A stretch of 64,000 bases of DNA from JAQVXR01 sp050945755 (lineage in GTDB: Bacteria; Bacillota; Dehalobacteriia; Dehalobacteriales; Dehalobacteriaceae). The stretch covers positions 8,520-72,519 of the forward strand of contig JBMNTN010000002.1 of the NCBI GenBank assembly GCA_050945755.1. The letters run 5' to 3'. The notes under the pieces were generated by a model. The model worked only from the letters and a program-made list of their open reading frames with translations. It did not search any database and was not told the DNA's origin. Shown piece after piece: positions 17,241 to 25,032 of the stretch. A program made the translations under genes and the position numbers. How positions within the stretch are numbered: the stretch's first letter is position 1; the number at the start of each line of letters is the position of its first letter.

Positions 17241-17726
17241 TCAACGGTTTGGGTACATTGGTTTATCAAGGCTTTTATTCCATTTTTCCACGTGTTGTGC
17301 TCCTGCTTCCTCAAGAACATTAGCAAGTTGATTAGCTTTCTCTTTATTGGTTTCACAAAGAACAAGGGTTTTTCCTTCACCGACTTTTTTACTAAAAAAA
17401 TTTGCTTTCGTATCCGATAAGCCGTAATGCATTAATGCCCGAGTTATTCCATGTTCCGGTTGTTTTTGTAATATTTTGGCCAAAGGGCCGCCTGCTGCTG
17501 TCTTTCCCAAATCAGGTAGTTCGATTGTACCTGCAGACACTAAAACACCTTCTAATTCTTCCAGAGGAAAGAGTTCTTGCGCCATTTCTACACGAAAACT
17601 ATCAGACAGTGTTTTTACAACGGAAATCTCACTGTTGGCCAGCCGTTTGGCATCAATTTTTTCTAAAGATTTGATTGCTTGAGGGTAACTTGTAAACACG
17701 CCGATTACCGTAATGCGAGCGCTCAT
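17241..17726 (-). CDS. General stress protein 17M/YflT-like domain protein
   Basis: 161 residues. N-terminal RITVIGVFTSYPQAIKSLEKI resembles the ferredoxin-like YflT (general stress protein 17M) domain; the later GLSDTKANFFSKKVGEGKTLVLCET matches the second part of such proteins, where an alanine-rich turn precedes a strand. The glycine-rich middle is short and lacks a clear membrane helix. Function is unknown; relatives are induced by stress. Minus-strand ribosome binding site AAGGGAAG before ATG. It is alone on its strand. Confidence 0.6.
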   Translation of the reverse strand: MSARITVIGVFTSYPQAIKSLEKIDAKRLANSEISVVKTLSDSFRVEMAQELFPLEELEGVLVSAGTIELPDLGKTAAGGPLAKILQKQPEHGITRALMHYGLSDTKANFFSKKVGEGKTLVLCETNKEKANQLANVLEEAGAQHVEKWNKSLDKPMYPNR

Positions 17727-17823
17727 TTTTTCACTTCCCTTATTGTTTTTCCATCATTAGCATCGGATAAAACCGGGTTTAATATGCAAAAGACCAGTAA
17801 ACAATAATGAACAAGTAGTACAG

Positions 17824-18051
17824 ATGCCCAAGTGTCAAAGGTGTGGAAATAAAATGACTTTTTCAAGCAGCAGAATGCCCAATATTACGCCATGGGCTAA
17901 TGGATTGACCGGCTAGTTTGAAGGTAAGGAATTAGCATATTTGGAGAATTTAGGGGTCCACAATGAATTATTACAATGTGCATTTGAAAACCCTCGAGAA
18001 TACTTTGATACTTGCGCAGTATGTGGGTCAGCAAGTATTATTTGGCCTTGA
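17824..18051 (+). pseudogene. Small zinc-ribbon protein interrupted by an in-frame TAG
   Basis: A 75-codon frame runs from ATG 17824 to TGA 18049 but is broken by TAG at 17914-17916 (codon 31). Before the stop: MPKCQRCGNKMTFSSS, a CxxC knuckle. After it: YFDTCAVCGSASIIWP, a second CxxC. The two halves form a sensible zinc ribbon, so this is one former gene. No good ribosome binding site precedes the ATG. TAG is an ordinary stop for many genes here (der, gpsA, spoIVA, lysC, nusA), so read-through is unlikely and a pseudogene is favoured. The rest of 17727-18120 shows nothing. Confidence 0.6.
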
Positions 18052-18120
18052 GAAATATTTTACCATGAGAGGAAGTTACTGATATAATATTGAATTAAGA
18101 TTAAGGGGGAGGGATTAAAC

Positions 18121-18660
18121 TTGGAAAATAAAAAACTAGAGAAAGGGCTAATCCAAGTATATACTGGGAATGCAAAAGGAAAAAGCACAGCGGCTTTCGG
18201 CCTTACCGTAAGGGCGGCCGGACATGGGTTTAAAGTTATTATTATTCAGTTTATGAAAACCGGAAATTACTATGGTGAAATAACCGGTTTAAAGCGTCTC
18301 AGTCCGGAAGTTGAGGTTTATTCTTATGGACGGGAAGGATTTATTCATCGTAACGGTGTAAAGCCTGAGGACATTGTTCTGGCCCATGATGCACTTAATC
18401 ATGCTGAAAGAATGATGCTTGAACCGGAAACGGATATTTTAATACTTGATGAGATCAACAATGCGTTGTTTTTTGGATTACTTACTGTTAAAGAAGTGTT
18501 GGAGTTCATTGAGAAAAAGCCGGAAAATGTAGAACTGGTTTTAACAGGCCGAAATGCACCAACGGAAATAATTGAAAGGGCTCATTTGGTTACAGAAATG
18601 AAAGAAATTAAGCATCCCTATCAACTAGGAATTGGGAGCAGAAAAGGGATAGAATATTAA
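18121..18660 (+). CDS. cobA: Cob(I)yrinic acid a,c-diamide adenosyltransferase
   Basis: 179 residues, BtuR/CobA/CobO family. Walker A GNAKGKSTAAFGL near the N-terminus and the Walker-B-like LILDEINNAL near 115. Transfers the 5'-deoxyadenosyl group of ATP to the cobalt of reduced corrinoids, giving coenzyme B12 forms. TTG start preceded by AAGGGGGAGGG. No other cobalamin gene is nearby, so it may serve salvage or a pathway encoded elsewhere. Confidence 0.92.
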   Translation: MENKKLEKGLIQVYTGNAKGKSTAAFGLTVRAAGHGFKVIIIQFMKTGNYYGEITGLKRLSPEVEVYSYGREGFIHRNGVKPEDIVLAHDALNHAERMMLEPETDILILDEINNALFFGLLTVKEVLEFIEKKPENVELVLTGRNAPTEIIERAHLVTEMKEIKHPYQLGIGSRKGIEY

Positions 18661-18677
18661 AAGGGATGATACATAGG

Positions 18678-19463
18678 ATGAATTTTGTCAGATTTAGATT
18701 AAAGGATAAAATATTATATGGGGTTTTAGAAGATGGAACAGTACAGCCTATCCAGGGATCGATTTATGCAGACTATAGTTTGCTGCCAGTAAAATATTCT
18801 TTAAATGATATAAAATTATTGGCCCCTTGTGAACCAAGTAAAATTCTATGTGTGGGGTTAAACTACCGGGATCATGCGGAAGAAATGAATTTACAGATTC
18901 CTAAATGGCCTGTTATTTTTATGAAACCGTCAACAAGCGTGATTGGACCGGAAGAAGAGATAGTATATCCTAATTCCTTTGTTAAACGGTTGGATTATGA
19001 GGCAGAACTTGCCGTAGTAATTAAAGAAAAGACAAAAAATATAGAAACTGAAATGGTTGAGGAATATATTTTGGGTTATACCTGTGCAAATGATGTCACC
19101 GCCAGAAATATGCAGCCTAAAGACGGGCAGTGGACAGTGTCTAAATCATTTGATACTTTTTTACCTCTTGGTCCTTGGATTGTATCCGGGATATCTCCAG
19201 GTGGGCACAGTATTACCTGTACCGTTAATGGTGTTACTAAGCAATCCTCTAATACACGAAACCTGATATTTGATGTTCCATATCTGGTTAGTTATTTAAG
19301 TAAAATCATGACGCTACTTCCGGGGGATGTGATTATTACCGGCACTCCGTCAGGAGTTTCTCCTATCAGTCCAGGAGATGAAGTTACGGTGGCTATTGAG
19401 GGGATCGGCACTTTAACAAACAGAGTGGTAAAAAGAGGAGGAGTCTCTTGCCAAAGCATGTAG
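18678..19463 (+). CDS. Fumarylacetoacetate hydrolase family protein
   Basis: 261 residues from ATG 18678; AAAAGGG lies directly against an earlier ATG (18666) but at proper distance from this one. The C-terminal FAH domain is complete: CVGLNYRDHAEEM, KPSTSVIGPEEEI, the metal-binding DYEAELAVVI, and GDVIITGTPSGVSP. Such enzymes are Mg-dependent hydrolases or decarboxylases of oxo-acids (for example oxaloacetate or acylpyruvates). The substrate cannot be told from sequence. It overlaps the next gene by 16 bases. Confidence 0.85.
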   Translation: MNFVRFRLKDKILYGVLEDGTVQPIQGSIYADYSLLPVKYSLNDIKLLAPCEPSKILCVGLNYRDHAEEMNLQIPKWPVIFMKPSTSVIGPEEEIVYPNSFVKRLDYEAELAVVIKEKTKNIETEMVEEYILGYTCANDVTARNMQPKDGQWTVSKSFDTFLPLGPWIVSGISPGGHSITCTVNGVTKQSSNTRNLIFDVPYLVSYLSKIMTLLPGDVIITGTPSGVSPISPGDEVTVAIEGIGTLTNRVVKRGGVSCQSM

Positions 19464-20692
19464 TGATCGTTGGAGGGGGCGCCGCCGGAATGTTTGCTGC
19501 AATGAAAGCCGGAGAAAACGGTGCTAAAGTTACGATTGCCGAAAAGAATAATAGGCTGGGAAAGAAAGTATTAATTACGGGAAAAGGGCGCTGCAACCTG
19601 ACCAATATTGCTGCCGTACCCGATATTATTAAAAATATCCCTGGCAATGGGGTTTTTCTTTACAGTGCACTAAACCAACTTTCCAATAGAGATGTTATAG
19701 AAATTTTTCAAAAACTAGGGTTACCTACAAAGGTGGAACGGGGCGGACGGGTTTTTCCAGTATCGGATCAGGCCTCGGACGTAGTGGGTGTATTAGAAAA
19801 ATATTTAAGAAGTATGGGCGTTGACATTCTTTTTAATCATAGTGTTCAGGGATTGATTATCGAGGAGAAAACGATTAAGGGAATTAAGGCAGAGGGAAAA
19901 ATGATTCCGGCAGATGCGGTAATTTTAGCAACGGGGGGATCCTCTTATCCGGGCACAGGTTCCACTGGAGACGGATACCAGATGGCCAGGGAATCAGGGC
20001 ATAAGATCGTACCTTTAAGACCTTCTCTTGTCCCCCTGGTTACCGAAGAGGATTGGGTAAGAGAATTACAGGGATTGGCATTAAAGAATGTTGAAGTTTC
20101 TGCCTGGGGGGGGTCAAAAAAACTGGGAAGTGAGTTCGGAGAGATGTTATTCACCCACTTTGGTGTTTCCGGGCCGGTTATTCTTACTTTAAGTAAAAGT
20201 ATCACCGGATACTGGGTGGAAAATCCCGGTCAGCTGGTTCAGCTTTTAATAAACCTAAAACCTGCTTTGTCCTTTGATCAACTGGATCATCGTTTGCAGC
20301 GAGATTTTGAAAAGTTTTCCCGGAAACAGGTTTCCAATGCTTTTGGAGAGCTACTCCCAAAATCTTTAATTCCCGTTTTTATCCGTCTCCTTTCTTTTGC
20401 TCCGGAAAAGCCGGTGCACCAAGTGACGCGGGAAGAACGGGTAGAAATAATAAAACTACTGCAGGGTTTGACACTGACTGTCAAAGGATCAAGGCCTCTT
20501 ACTGAAGCAATAGTTACCGCCGGGGGAGTCAATACTAAAGAGGTTAATCCCAAGACAATGGAATCTAAACTAATCAAAGGTCTTTATTTTGCCGGCGAAG
20601 TTTTAGATGTTGACGGTTTTACCGGGGGTTATAATCTGCAGGCGGCCTTTTCCACCGGTTATACAGCAGGGATGTATGCAGCCCAAGAATAA
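19448..20692 (+). CDS. HI0933-family FAD-dependent oxidoreductase (YtfP-like)
   Basis: 414 residues. N-terminal dinucleotide fold VIVGGGAAGMFAAMKAGENG, then NRLGKKVLITGKGRCNLTN, and the C-terminal FAD motif GLYFAGEVLDVDGFTGGYN, which together define the HI0933 (aminoacetone oxidase/YhiN) family. The cofactor is FAD; the physiological substrate is unknown. TTG start with AGAGGAGGAG. Coupled to the FAH gene. Confidence 0.9.
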   Translation: MPKHVVIVGGGAAGMFAAMKAGENGAKVTIAEKNNRLGKKVLITGKGRCNLTNIAAVPDIIKNIPGNGVFLYSALNQLSNRDVIEIFQKLGLPTKVERGGRVFPVSDQASDVVGVLEKYLRSMGVDILFNHSVQGLIIEEKTIKGIKAEGKMIPADAVILATGGSSYPGTGSTGDGYQMARESGHKIVPLRPSLVPLVTEEDWVRELQGLALKNVEVSAWGGSKKLGSEFGEMLFTHFGVSGPVILTLSKSITGYWVENPGQLVQLLINLKPALSFDQLDHRLQRDFEKFSRKQVSNAFGELLPKSLIPVFIRLLSFAPEKPVHQVTREERVEIIKLLQGLTLTVKGSRPLTEAIVTAGGVNTKEVNPKTMESKLIKGLYFAGEVLDVDGFTGGYNLQAAFSTGYTAGMYAAQE

Positions 20693-20739
20693 AAGTAGAA
20701 GCTTTTGCATATCCTATACGGATAAATTTGGTGGAAGTG

Positions 20740-21246
20740 ATGCTTATGTCCCGGAGGAATTGGGAAGAAACCTGCTGGCGGGTAGTGGAAAAATGGGAGA
20801 AGATTTTATTTCGCATAATTATTTTTGGCCTGGTCGCTTTGGTTGTTGCCCAATCTCTCTTGACCACCGATTCTATGCGGATTTATTTAAGCTGGGCTGA
20901 AAGATTAGAAGGAGAGCCATATCAGGAATGGTCTCAAGGATCTGCCCGAGTGATGGAAGCAGAGTCCCTGATTTTTGCTTATCTCACCATTGAGTTAGAA
21001 GATTATTCTTCTTTAGCAAAGGCAAATCTTTTAATTAATGGTAAACAAGTTGCGGATTTTCGCAACAAGAAAGTAATTGTTAAAGTATACCCCGGTGATG
21101 TTATTGAGTTAGATGGTTCATTTTACCAGCGTCAGGTTGGTTTTAAGGTGGTGCGCACATCCTCAAATATTCAGGAACCGGTTCTTAATCAAAAGGTACA
21201 AACCAACTCAAACGTGGTATTGTTAGGAAAAGTTAAGTTTAAATAA
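20740..21246 (+). CDS. Membrane-anchored protein of unknown function
   Basis: 168 residues from ATG 20740 (GGTGG five bases upstream; ATG 20746 is an alternative). Not recognised. One membrane helix near residues 24-45 (IIIFGLVALVVAQSLL), then an acidic extracytoplasmic region; the part from about 85 to 165 has beta-rich segments (LLINGKQVADFRNKKVIVKVYPGDVIELDG) like a small beta-sandwich carrier domain. It lies between the flavoprotein gene and hutP, with a spacing that suggests its own translation. No catalytic motif is seen. Confidence 0.6.
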   Translation: MLMSRRNWEETCWRVVEKWEKILFRIIIFGLVALVVAQSLLTTDSMRIYLSWAERLEGEPYQEWSQGSARVMEAESLIFAYLTIELEDYSSLAKANLLINGKQVADFRNKKVIVKVYPGDVIELDGSFYQRQVGFKVVRTSSNIQEPVLNQKVQTNSNVVLLGKVKFK

Positions 21247-21249
21247 ATC

Positions 21250-21279
21250 TTGCAAATGTGCCTGCTGGTAAATTATAAT
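21250..21279 (+). promoter_or_regulatory. Probable sigma-A promoter for hutP-like gene
   Basis: TTGCAA (21250-21255) and TATAAT (21274-21279) at 18-base spacing, just after the stop of the upstream gene. It lies ahead of the terminator hairpin at 21352, not between it and the gene. Confidence 0.6.
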
Positions 21280-21351
21280 ATTAGGTAATAAATTAGGTAA
21301 GGTTGTGTGGCATGATGGGCAGGATAGCTTCAAGGAACATCTTGATTTAGA

Positions 21352-21381
21352 ACGCTCCTACCAGGAGTGTTTTTATTTTTT
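21352..21381 (+). terminator. Terminator or attenuator ahead of hutP-like gene
   Basis: Eight-bp stem (21352-21359 with 21363-21370, one G-T pair), loop ACC, followed by a strong T tract. It is about 65 bases downstream of the predicted transcription start and 40 bases before the next gene. Confidence 0.8.
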
Positions 21382-21422
21382 GTAATAAAGTTTTTTAATA
21401 TTATTATATGGAGGTTCTGAAG

Positions 21423-21842
21423 ATGACTGTTTCTGTCGGAAGTAAAAAAGTGGCTGCTGTTGCCTTAAAAATGGCTTTGACAGAGAGTCGGGAAGAGGAA
21501 AAACAATTAAAAAAATATTACCTGGAACAAGGCATTCGTACAGCAGCCGTTGATTATGGCGGGGAATTTCTCTCTTCGGTCCCAAGGGTAATTGAAAGGG
21601 CTCTGGTAGCCGCCAAACGAGAAGGAGTGATTAAAGACACTCACCCTGATGAAGGAGCTGTTGCTGGTGCTACCCATGAAGCCATGTCCCAAATAATGCC
21701 TAAGGCTATGGGTCTGAATATCGGGGGGAAAATCGGTATTGCCAAGGAAAATGACCATATCAGTGTTGCTGTGTTTTTTGGGATTGGCATGATTCACCTT
21801 GATGAAGTAGCAGTGGCGCTGGCACATCGGGCGGTAACTTGA
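21423..21842 (+). CDS. hutP: HutP family RNA-binding regulator
   Basis: 139 residues from ATG 21423, which has GGAGG eight bases upstream; an ATG at 21408 only precedes that site. The C-terminal part (HISVAVFFGIGMIHLDEVAVALAHRAV) is the characteristic HutP core; in B. subtilis HutP is an L-histidine- and Mg-dependent hexamer that binds UAG-rich RNA and prevents termination in the histidine-use operon. No hut genes are nearby, so in this organism the target is unknown; clostridial relatives are often found alone. A promoter and a terminator both lie upstream, which could allow self-attenuation. Confidence 0.85.
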   Translation: MTVSVGSKKVAAVALKMALTESREEEKQLKKYYLEQGIRTAAVDYGGEFLSSVPRVIERALVAAKREGVIKDTHPDEGAVAGATHEAMSQIMPKAMGLNIGGKIGIAKENDHISVAVFFGIGMIHLDEVAVALAHRAVT

Positions 21843-21990
21843 TTTATTTTATGACAATATGGTGTAATAAATTATCTTTTATATATAGTTTTTGGATCTT
21901 ATGCGGAGGATGAAGAATTCTGAAATAATAGTAGAATAATTAAATTTGATAAAAATAGGATGGGTTTTGCCTGGAAATGCGAGGTAATAA

Positions 21991-22530
21991 ATGCGCGTAT
22001 ATATTAGTGATATTAAAGAATCTAAAGAAGCTCAATTGGCAATAGAATGGGGAGCCAGTGCGGTTGGACTGCGAATCGGGTATGGTTTGGATGATGTTCA
22101 CCCGGAAAAGGCCCGGGAAATTTTTATGAGCATACCTCTTTTTGTATCCCGGGTAGGTATTTTTAACAACGAAAAAAGATATAACATCCAGGAGCTTATT
22201 ACCTTTTGTCATTTAGATTCTGTTCATTATACGGGAAGTGAAACCCCGGATGAACTAAAAGATTATTCTGAGCATCTAATTAAAAATTTTTCTGCTGAGC
22301 AAGTTAAAGATATACCTCAGTATCCCGTAGAAGCAGTATGCATCAACATTGATCGGGAGACTTGTCTAATGCGGTCTATGCTTCCGCAGGATAAAAAGCT
22401 GATTGTATCCGGTATCCAAAAGCTCGATGATTGGTGGAAAAATATCTTAATTGACTTTCAGCCCTTTGCCGTAAAAATACCTATGGCGGAGGCCGGACGA
22501 GAACTGGTTCGCAACCTATTAGTGCTTTAG
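21991..22530 (+). CDS. TrpF-like (phosphoribosylanthranilate isomerase-related) protein, degenerate
   Basis: 179 residues, shorter than TrpF (about 200). The beginning (VYISDIKESKEAQLAIEWGASAVGLRI) and VSRVGIFNNEKRYNIQEL follow the TrpF barrel pattern, but the KICG motif with its catalytic cysteine is replaced by VYISD, and the LLLDS-type aspartate strand is not clear. It is therefore unlikely to be a standard phosphoribosylanthranilate isomerase. It has a weak ribosome binding site (GAGG) and precedes aroF. A ligand-binding or changed activity in aromatic metabolism is possible but not shown. Confidence 0.6.
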   Translation: MRVYISDIKESKEAQLAIEWGASAVGLRIGYGLDDVHPEKAREIFMSIPLFVSRVGIFNNEKRYNIQELITFCHLDSVHYTGSETPDELKDYSEHLIKNFSAEQVKDIPQYPVEAVCINIDRETCLMRSMLPQDKKLIVSGIQKLDDWWKNILIDFQPFAVKIPMAEAGRELVRNLLVL

Positions 22531-22541
22531 CAGCCTTGTGG

Positions 22542-22571
22542 TTGCGTTATTTTTCAGAAAAAGGATATAAT
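22542..22571 (+). promoter_or_regulatory. Probable sigma-A promoter for aroF
   Basis: TTGCGT (22542-22547) and TATAAT (22566-22571), 18 bases apart, 30 bases before the aroF start, with the TTAGGAGG ribosome binding site in between. Confidence 0.6.
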
Positions 22572-22601
22572 GATGATAATATGTCTTAGGAGGTTACCTG
22601 A

Positions 22602-23615
22602 ATGATCGTGGTTATGCGCCACGGAGCAGAAGAAGATGAAATTAACGCTGTGTTATCCCGACTTGAACAGGACGGGTTTAAGTTAGAAGTATCTAAAGGG
22701 GTTGAACGTACAATTATAGGCGTTTTAGGACAAAATACAAGGTTGGCTGAAACAGGTGTGGAAGCGATGGCGGGGGTAGATAAGGTAGTCCCAATTTTAC
22801 CGCCGTATAAAACCGCCAGTGCAGATTATAAAATACAAAAGACAATTGTTAATGTCAATGGTTTGGAAATAGGTGGCAACAGAGTTCAGGTATTTGCCGG
22901 TCCCTGTGCAGTGGAAAGCCGGGAACAGTTGTTAGAAACAGCTCAGGTAGTTCAAAAAGCCGGGGCGAGTATTTTACGAGGCGGAGCATTTAAACCGCGC
23001 ACGTCACCATATTCATTTCAGGGTTTGGAAGAGGAAGGGCTAAAAATCCTTGCTGAGGCGAGGAAAGCTACTGGGATGCCGATAGTAACTGAAGTTATGG
23101 ATACAAAAAACGTAGATTTAGTTGCGGAATATGCGGATATTATCCAGATTGGTGCCCGTAATATGCATAATTATGCTCTTCTGAAAGAAGTTGCATTAAC
23201 AGGTAAACCTGTTTTGCTTAAGCGAGGGCCGTCGGCGACCATTGAAGAATGGGTATTGGCGGCGGAATATTTAATGGCGGGTGGAAATAAGCAGATTATC
23301 TTATGCGAACGTGGAATACGGACTTTTGAAAAGGCTACGCGAAACACACTGGATTTGAGTGCTGTGCCTATAATAAAAACTATAACCCACCTACCGGTAA
23401 TTGTTGATCCTAGCCATGGAACAGGGAAATGGCAGTTGGTTACTCCTATGGCAAAAGCGGCAATTGCTGCAGGTGCGGATGGCGTAATGGTGGAAGTGCA
23501 TCCGAATCCTGCAGAAGCTCTTTCCGATGGAATACAATCGTTGACAGAAAACAATTTCATCTTTCTTATGAAGGAACTGAAGAAAATTAGCAAAGCCATA
23601 GGTCGTCTTTTTTAA
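22602..23615 (+). CDS. aroF: 3-deoxy-7-phosphoheptulonate synthase (DAHP synthase, type I-beta)
   Basis: 337 residues. First enzyme of the shikimate pathway: condenses phosphoenolpyruvate and erythrose 4-phosphate. An N-terminal ferredoxin-like regulatory domain (about 1-70, MIVVMRHGAEEDEINAV) precedes the KDPGal/DAHP barrel with VFAGPCAVESREQ, RGGAFKPRTSPYSFQG and VDPSHGTGKW. Thermotoga-type enzymes of this layout are inhibited by tyrosine and phenylalanine through the N-terminal domain. It has its own promoter; cmk follows 35 bases later. Confidence 0.95.
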   Translation: MIVVMRHGAEEDEINAVLSRLEQDGFKLEVSKGVERTIIGVLGQNTRLAETGVEAMAGVDKVVPILPPYKTASADYKIQKTIVNVNGLEIGGNRVQVFAGPCAVESREQLLETAQVVQKAGASILRGGAFKPRTSPYSFQGLEEEGLKILAEARKATGMPIVTEVMDTKNVDLVAEYADIIQIGARNMHNYALLKEVALTGKPVLLKRGPSATIEEWVLAAEYLMAGGNKQIILCERGIRTFEKATRNTLDLSAVPIIKTITHLPVIVDPSHGTGKWQLVTPMAKAAIAAGADGVMVEVHPNPAEALSDGIQSLTENNFIFLMKELKKISKAIGRLF

Positions 23616-23650
23616 TAATAATAACTCATTAAGGGCTTTTGGAGAAAATC

Positions 23651-24319
23651 ATGGGTAAAAAAATTATCGCTATTGATGGGCCGGCGGGTGCCGGAAAAAG
23701 TACCGTTGCTCGGTTGGTAGCGGATCGCCTTGGATATTTATATATTGATACAGGTGCGATGTACCGAGCGCTAACTCTGCTGGCAATGGAACAAAACATA
23801 TCAATGAATAACGAAGAAGAGCTTATTGCATTAGCACAGAAATGTGAAATTGCATTAATAAATAAAAATGGTAGGATTGTTGTTTATTGTAATGGAAAAG
23901 ATGTAACTGAGGAAATTCGCCAACCAAAGGTATCCCATTATGTATCCCAAGTAGCAGCAATTCCCGGTGTCCGGAAAAGGTTGGTGGAGTTGCAGCAATC
24001 TATGGCGGATTCGGGTGGAGTTGTCATGGATGGACGGGATATATCTACTCATGTATTGCCTCATGCTCATTGTAAGTTTTTTTTAACTGCCTCCGTAACC
24101 GAAAGGGCTCGGCGTCGATGCCGGGAGTTAAAAGAAAATGGATTTCAAATAACAGATGAACAAGTGGAGGCAGATATTCGCCGCCGGGATGTGATGGATA
24201 CCCAGAGAAAAGCGAGCCCGCTGGTTTGTGCGCCTGATGCTATAGTGATTGATTCCTCTAATCTAACCGTGCCTGAGGTAGTAGAAACTATTATAAAGTA
24301 TTGCGAAAGGGTGAGATAA
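23651..24319 (+). CDS. cmk: Cytidylate kinase
   Basis: 222 residues from ATG 23651 (GGAG upstream; an in-frame TTG at 23639 is rejected). P-loop DGPAGAGKSTVARLVA, DTGAMYRALT and DGRDISTHVLP are typical CMP kinase motifs. Phosphorylates CMP and dCMP for nucleic acid and phospholipid synthesis. It is one base from plsC, and cmk-plsC-ispH-rpsA is a conserved clostridial order. Confidence 0.95.
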   Translation: MGKKIIAIDGPAGAGKSTVARLVADRLGYLYIDTGAMYRALTLLAMEQNISMNNEEELIALAQKCEIALINKNGRIVVYCNGKDVTEEIRQPKVSHYVSQVAAIPGVRKRLVELQQSMADSGGVVMDGRDISTHVLPHAHCKFFLTASVTERARRRCRELKENGFQITDEQVEADIRRRDVMDTQRKASPLVCAPDAIVIDSSNLTVPEVVETIIKYCERVR

Positions 24320-24910
24320 ATGCTTTATGCCTTTGCCAAAGCTCTTTTTAAAATTATACTTATAGTGTTGGGCCGATATAAAATAACAGGGCAGGAAAAT
24401 ATCCCTGATAAAGGACCGGTAATTGTTGTTTGCAATCATGTTAGTTACTGGGATCCTATCGTTTTAGGATGTGCACTGAATCGACAGGTTTACTTTATGG
24501 CTAAGGCAGAGTTGTTTTCCATCCCCATATTTGGAAATATTCTCAAAAGACTAGGTGCTTTTCCCATTAAACGAGGCCATTCGGATCATAAGGCTCTCCG
24601 GACAGCTATTCGCCTGCTTAAAGAAGGAAAGGTACTGGGAGTATTTCCGGAAGGGACACGCAGCAAAAAAGGAAGCTTGCTTCCTTTTAGGACAGGGATT
24701 ACCATGATTGCTTATAAAGCTGGTTGTCCCATTGTGCCGGTTGGTTTAATTAATTCAAAAAAGGTATTGATTGGCTGGTGGAAACCAGTCGAAGTAAAGA
24801 TTGGTAAACCTATGCTATTCCCCCAAGTTATAAAACGTCCTTCTTCTGAAGAGTTGGAAGAATGGACTGAACAGTCCCGTCAGGCAGTGGCCTTTTTGCT
24901 TGGAGCATAA
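24320..24910 (+). CDS. plsC: 1-acyl-sn-glycerol-3-phosphate acyltransferase
   Basis: 196 residues. Acyltransferase motif I HVSYWD (NHxxxxD type), motif III FPEGTRSKKGSLLPFRTG and motif IV VPVGL are all seen. Makes phosphatidic acid from lysophosphatidic acid at the membrane; plsY and gpsA for the earlier steps are 8 kb downstream. The first 20 residues are hydrophobic and anchor it. Confidence 0.93.
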   Translation: MLYAFAKALFKIILIVLGRYKITGQENIPDKGPVIVVCNHVSYWDPIVLGCALNRQVYFMAKAELFSIPIFGNILKRLGAFPIKRGHSDHKALRTAIRLLKEGKVLGVFPEGTRSKKGSLLPFRTGITMIAYKAGCPIVPVGLINSKKVLIGWWKPVEVKIGKPMLFPQVIKRPSSEELEEWTEQSRQAVAFLLGA

Positions 24911-25032
24911 AGAAATGTTTTATGTATATTTTTCCTGAGTAACGTTTTTTTTAGAATTGTGCAGGAATAATCCTTTTCTTACCGAATTGAAATAATGTTT
25001 AGCTAAATTTTGCAAACTATAATAGGAGTGAG

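Noticed and set aside
17157..17682. Plus-strand frames opposite the stress-protein gene
   Set aside because: They lack ribosome binding sites and show no family features; they are shadows of the minus-strand gene.
17914..17916. Pyrrolysine insertion at the in-frame TAG
   Set aside because: TAG is a normal stop for many genes in this window, no pyl genes are seen here, and the frame has no ribosome binding site.
25018..25023. TATAAT just before ispH-rpsA as a promoter
   Set aside because: It lies inside the ribosome binding region, 10 bases before the start codon, with no -35 box at proper distance.
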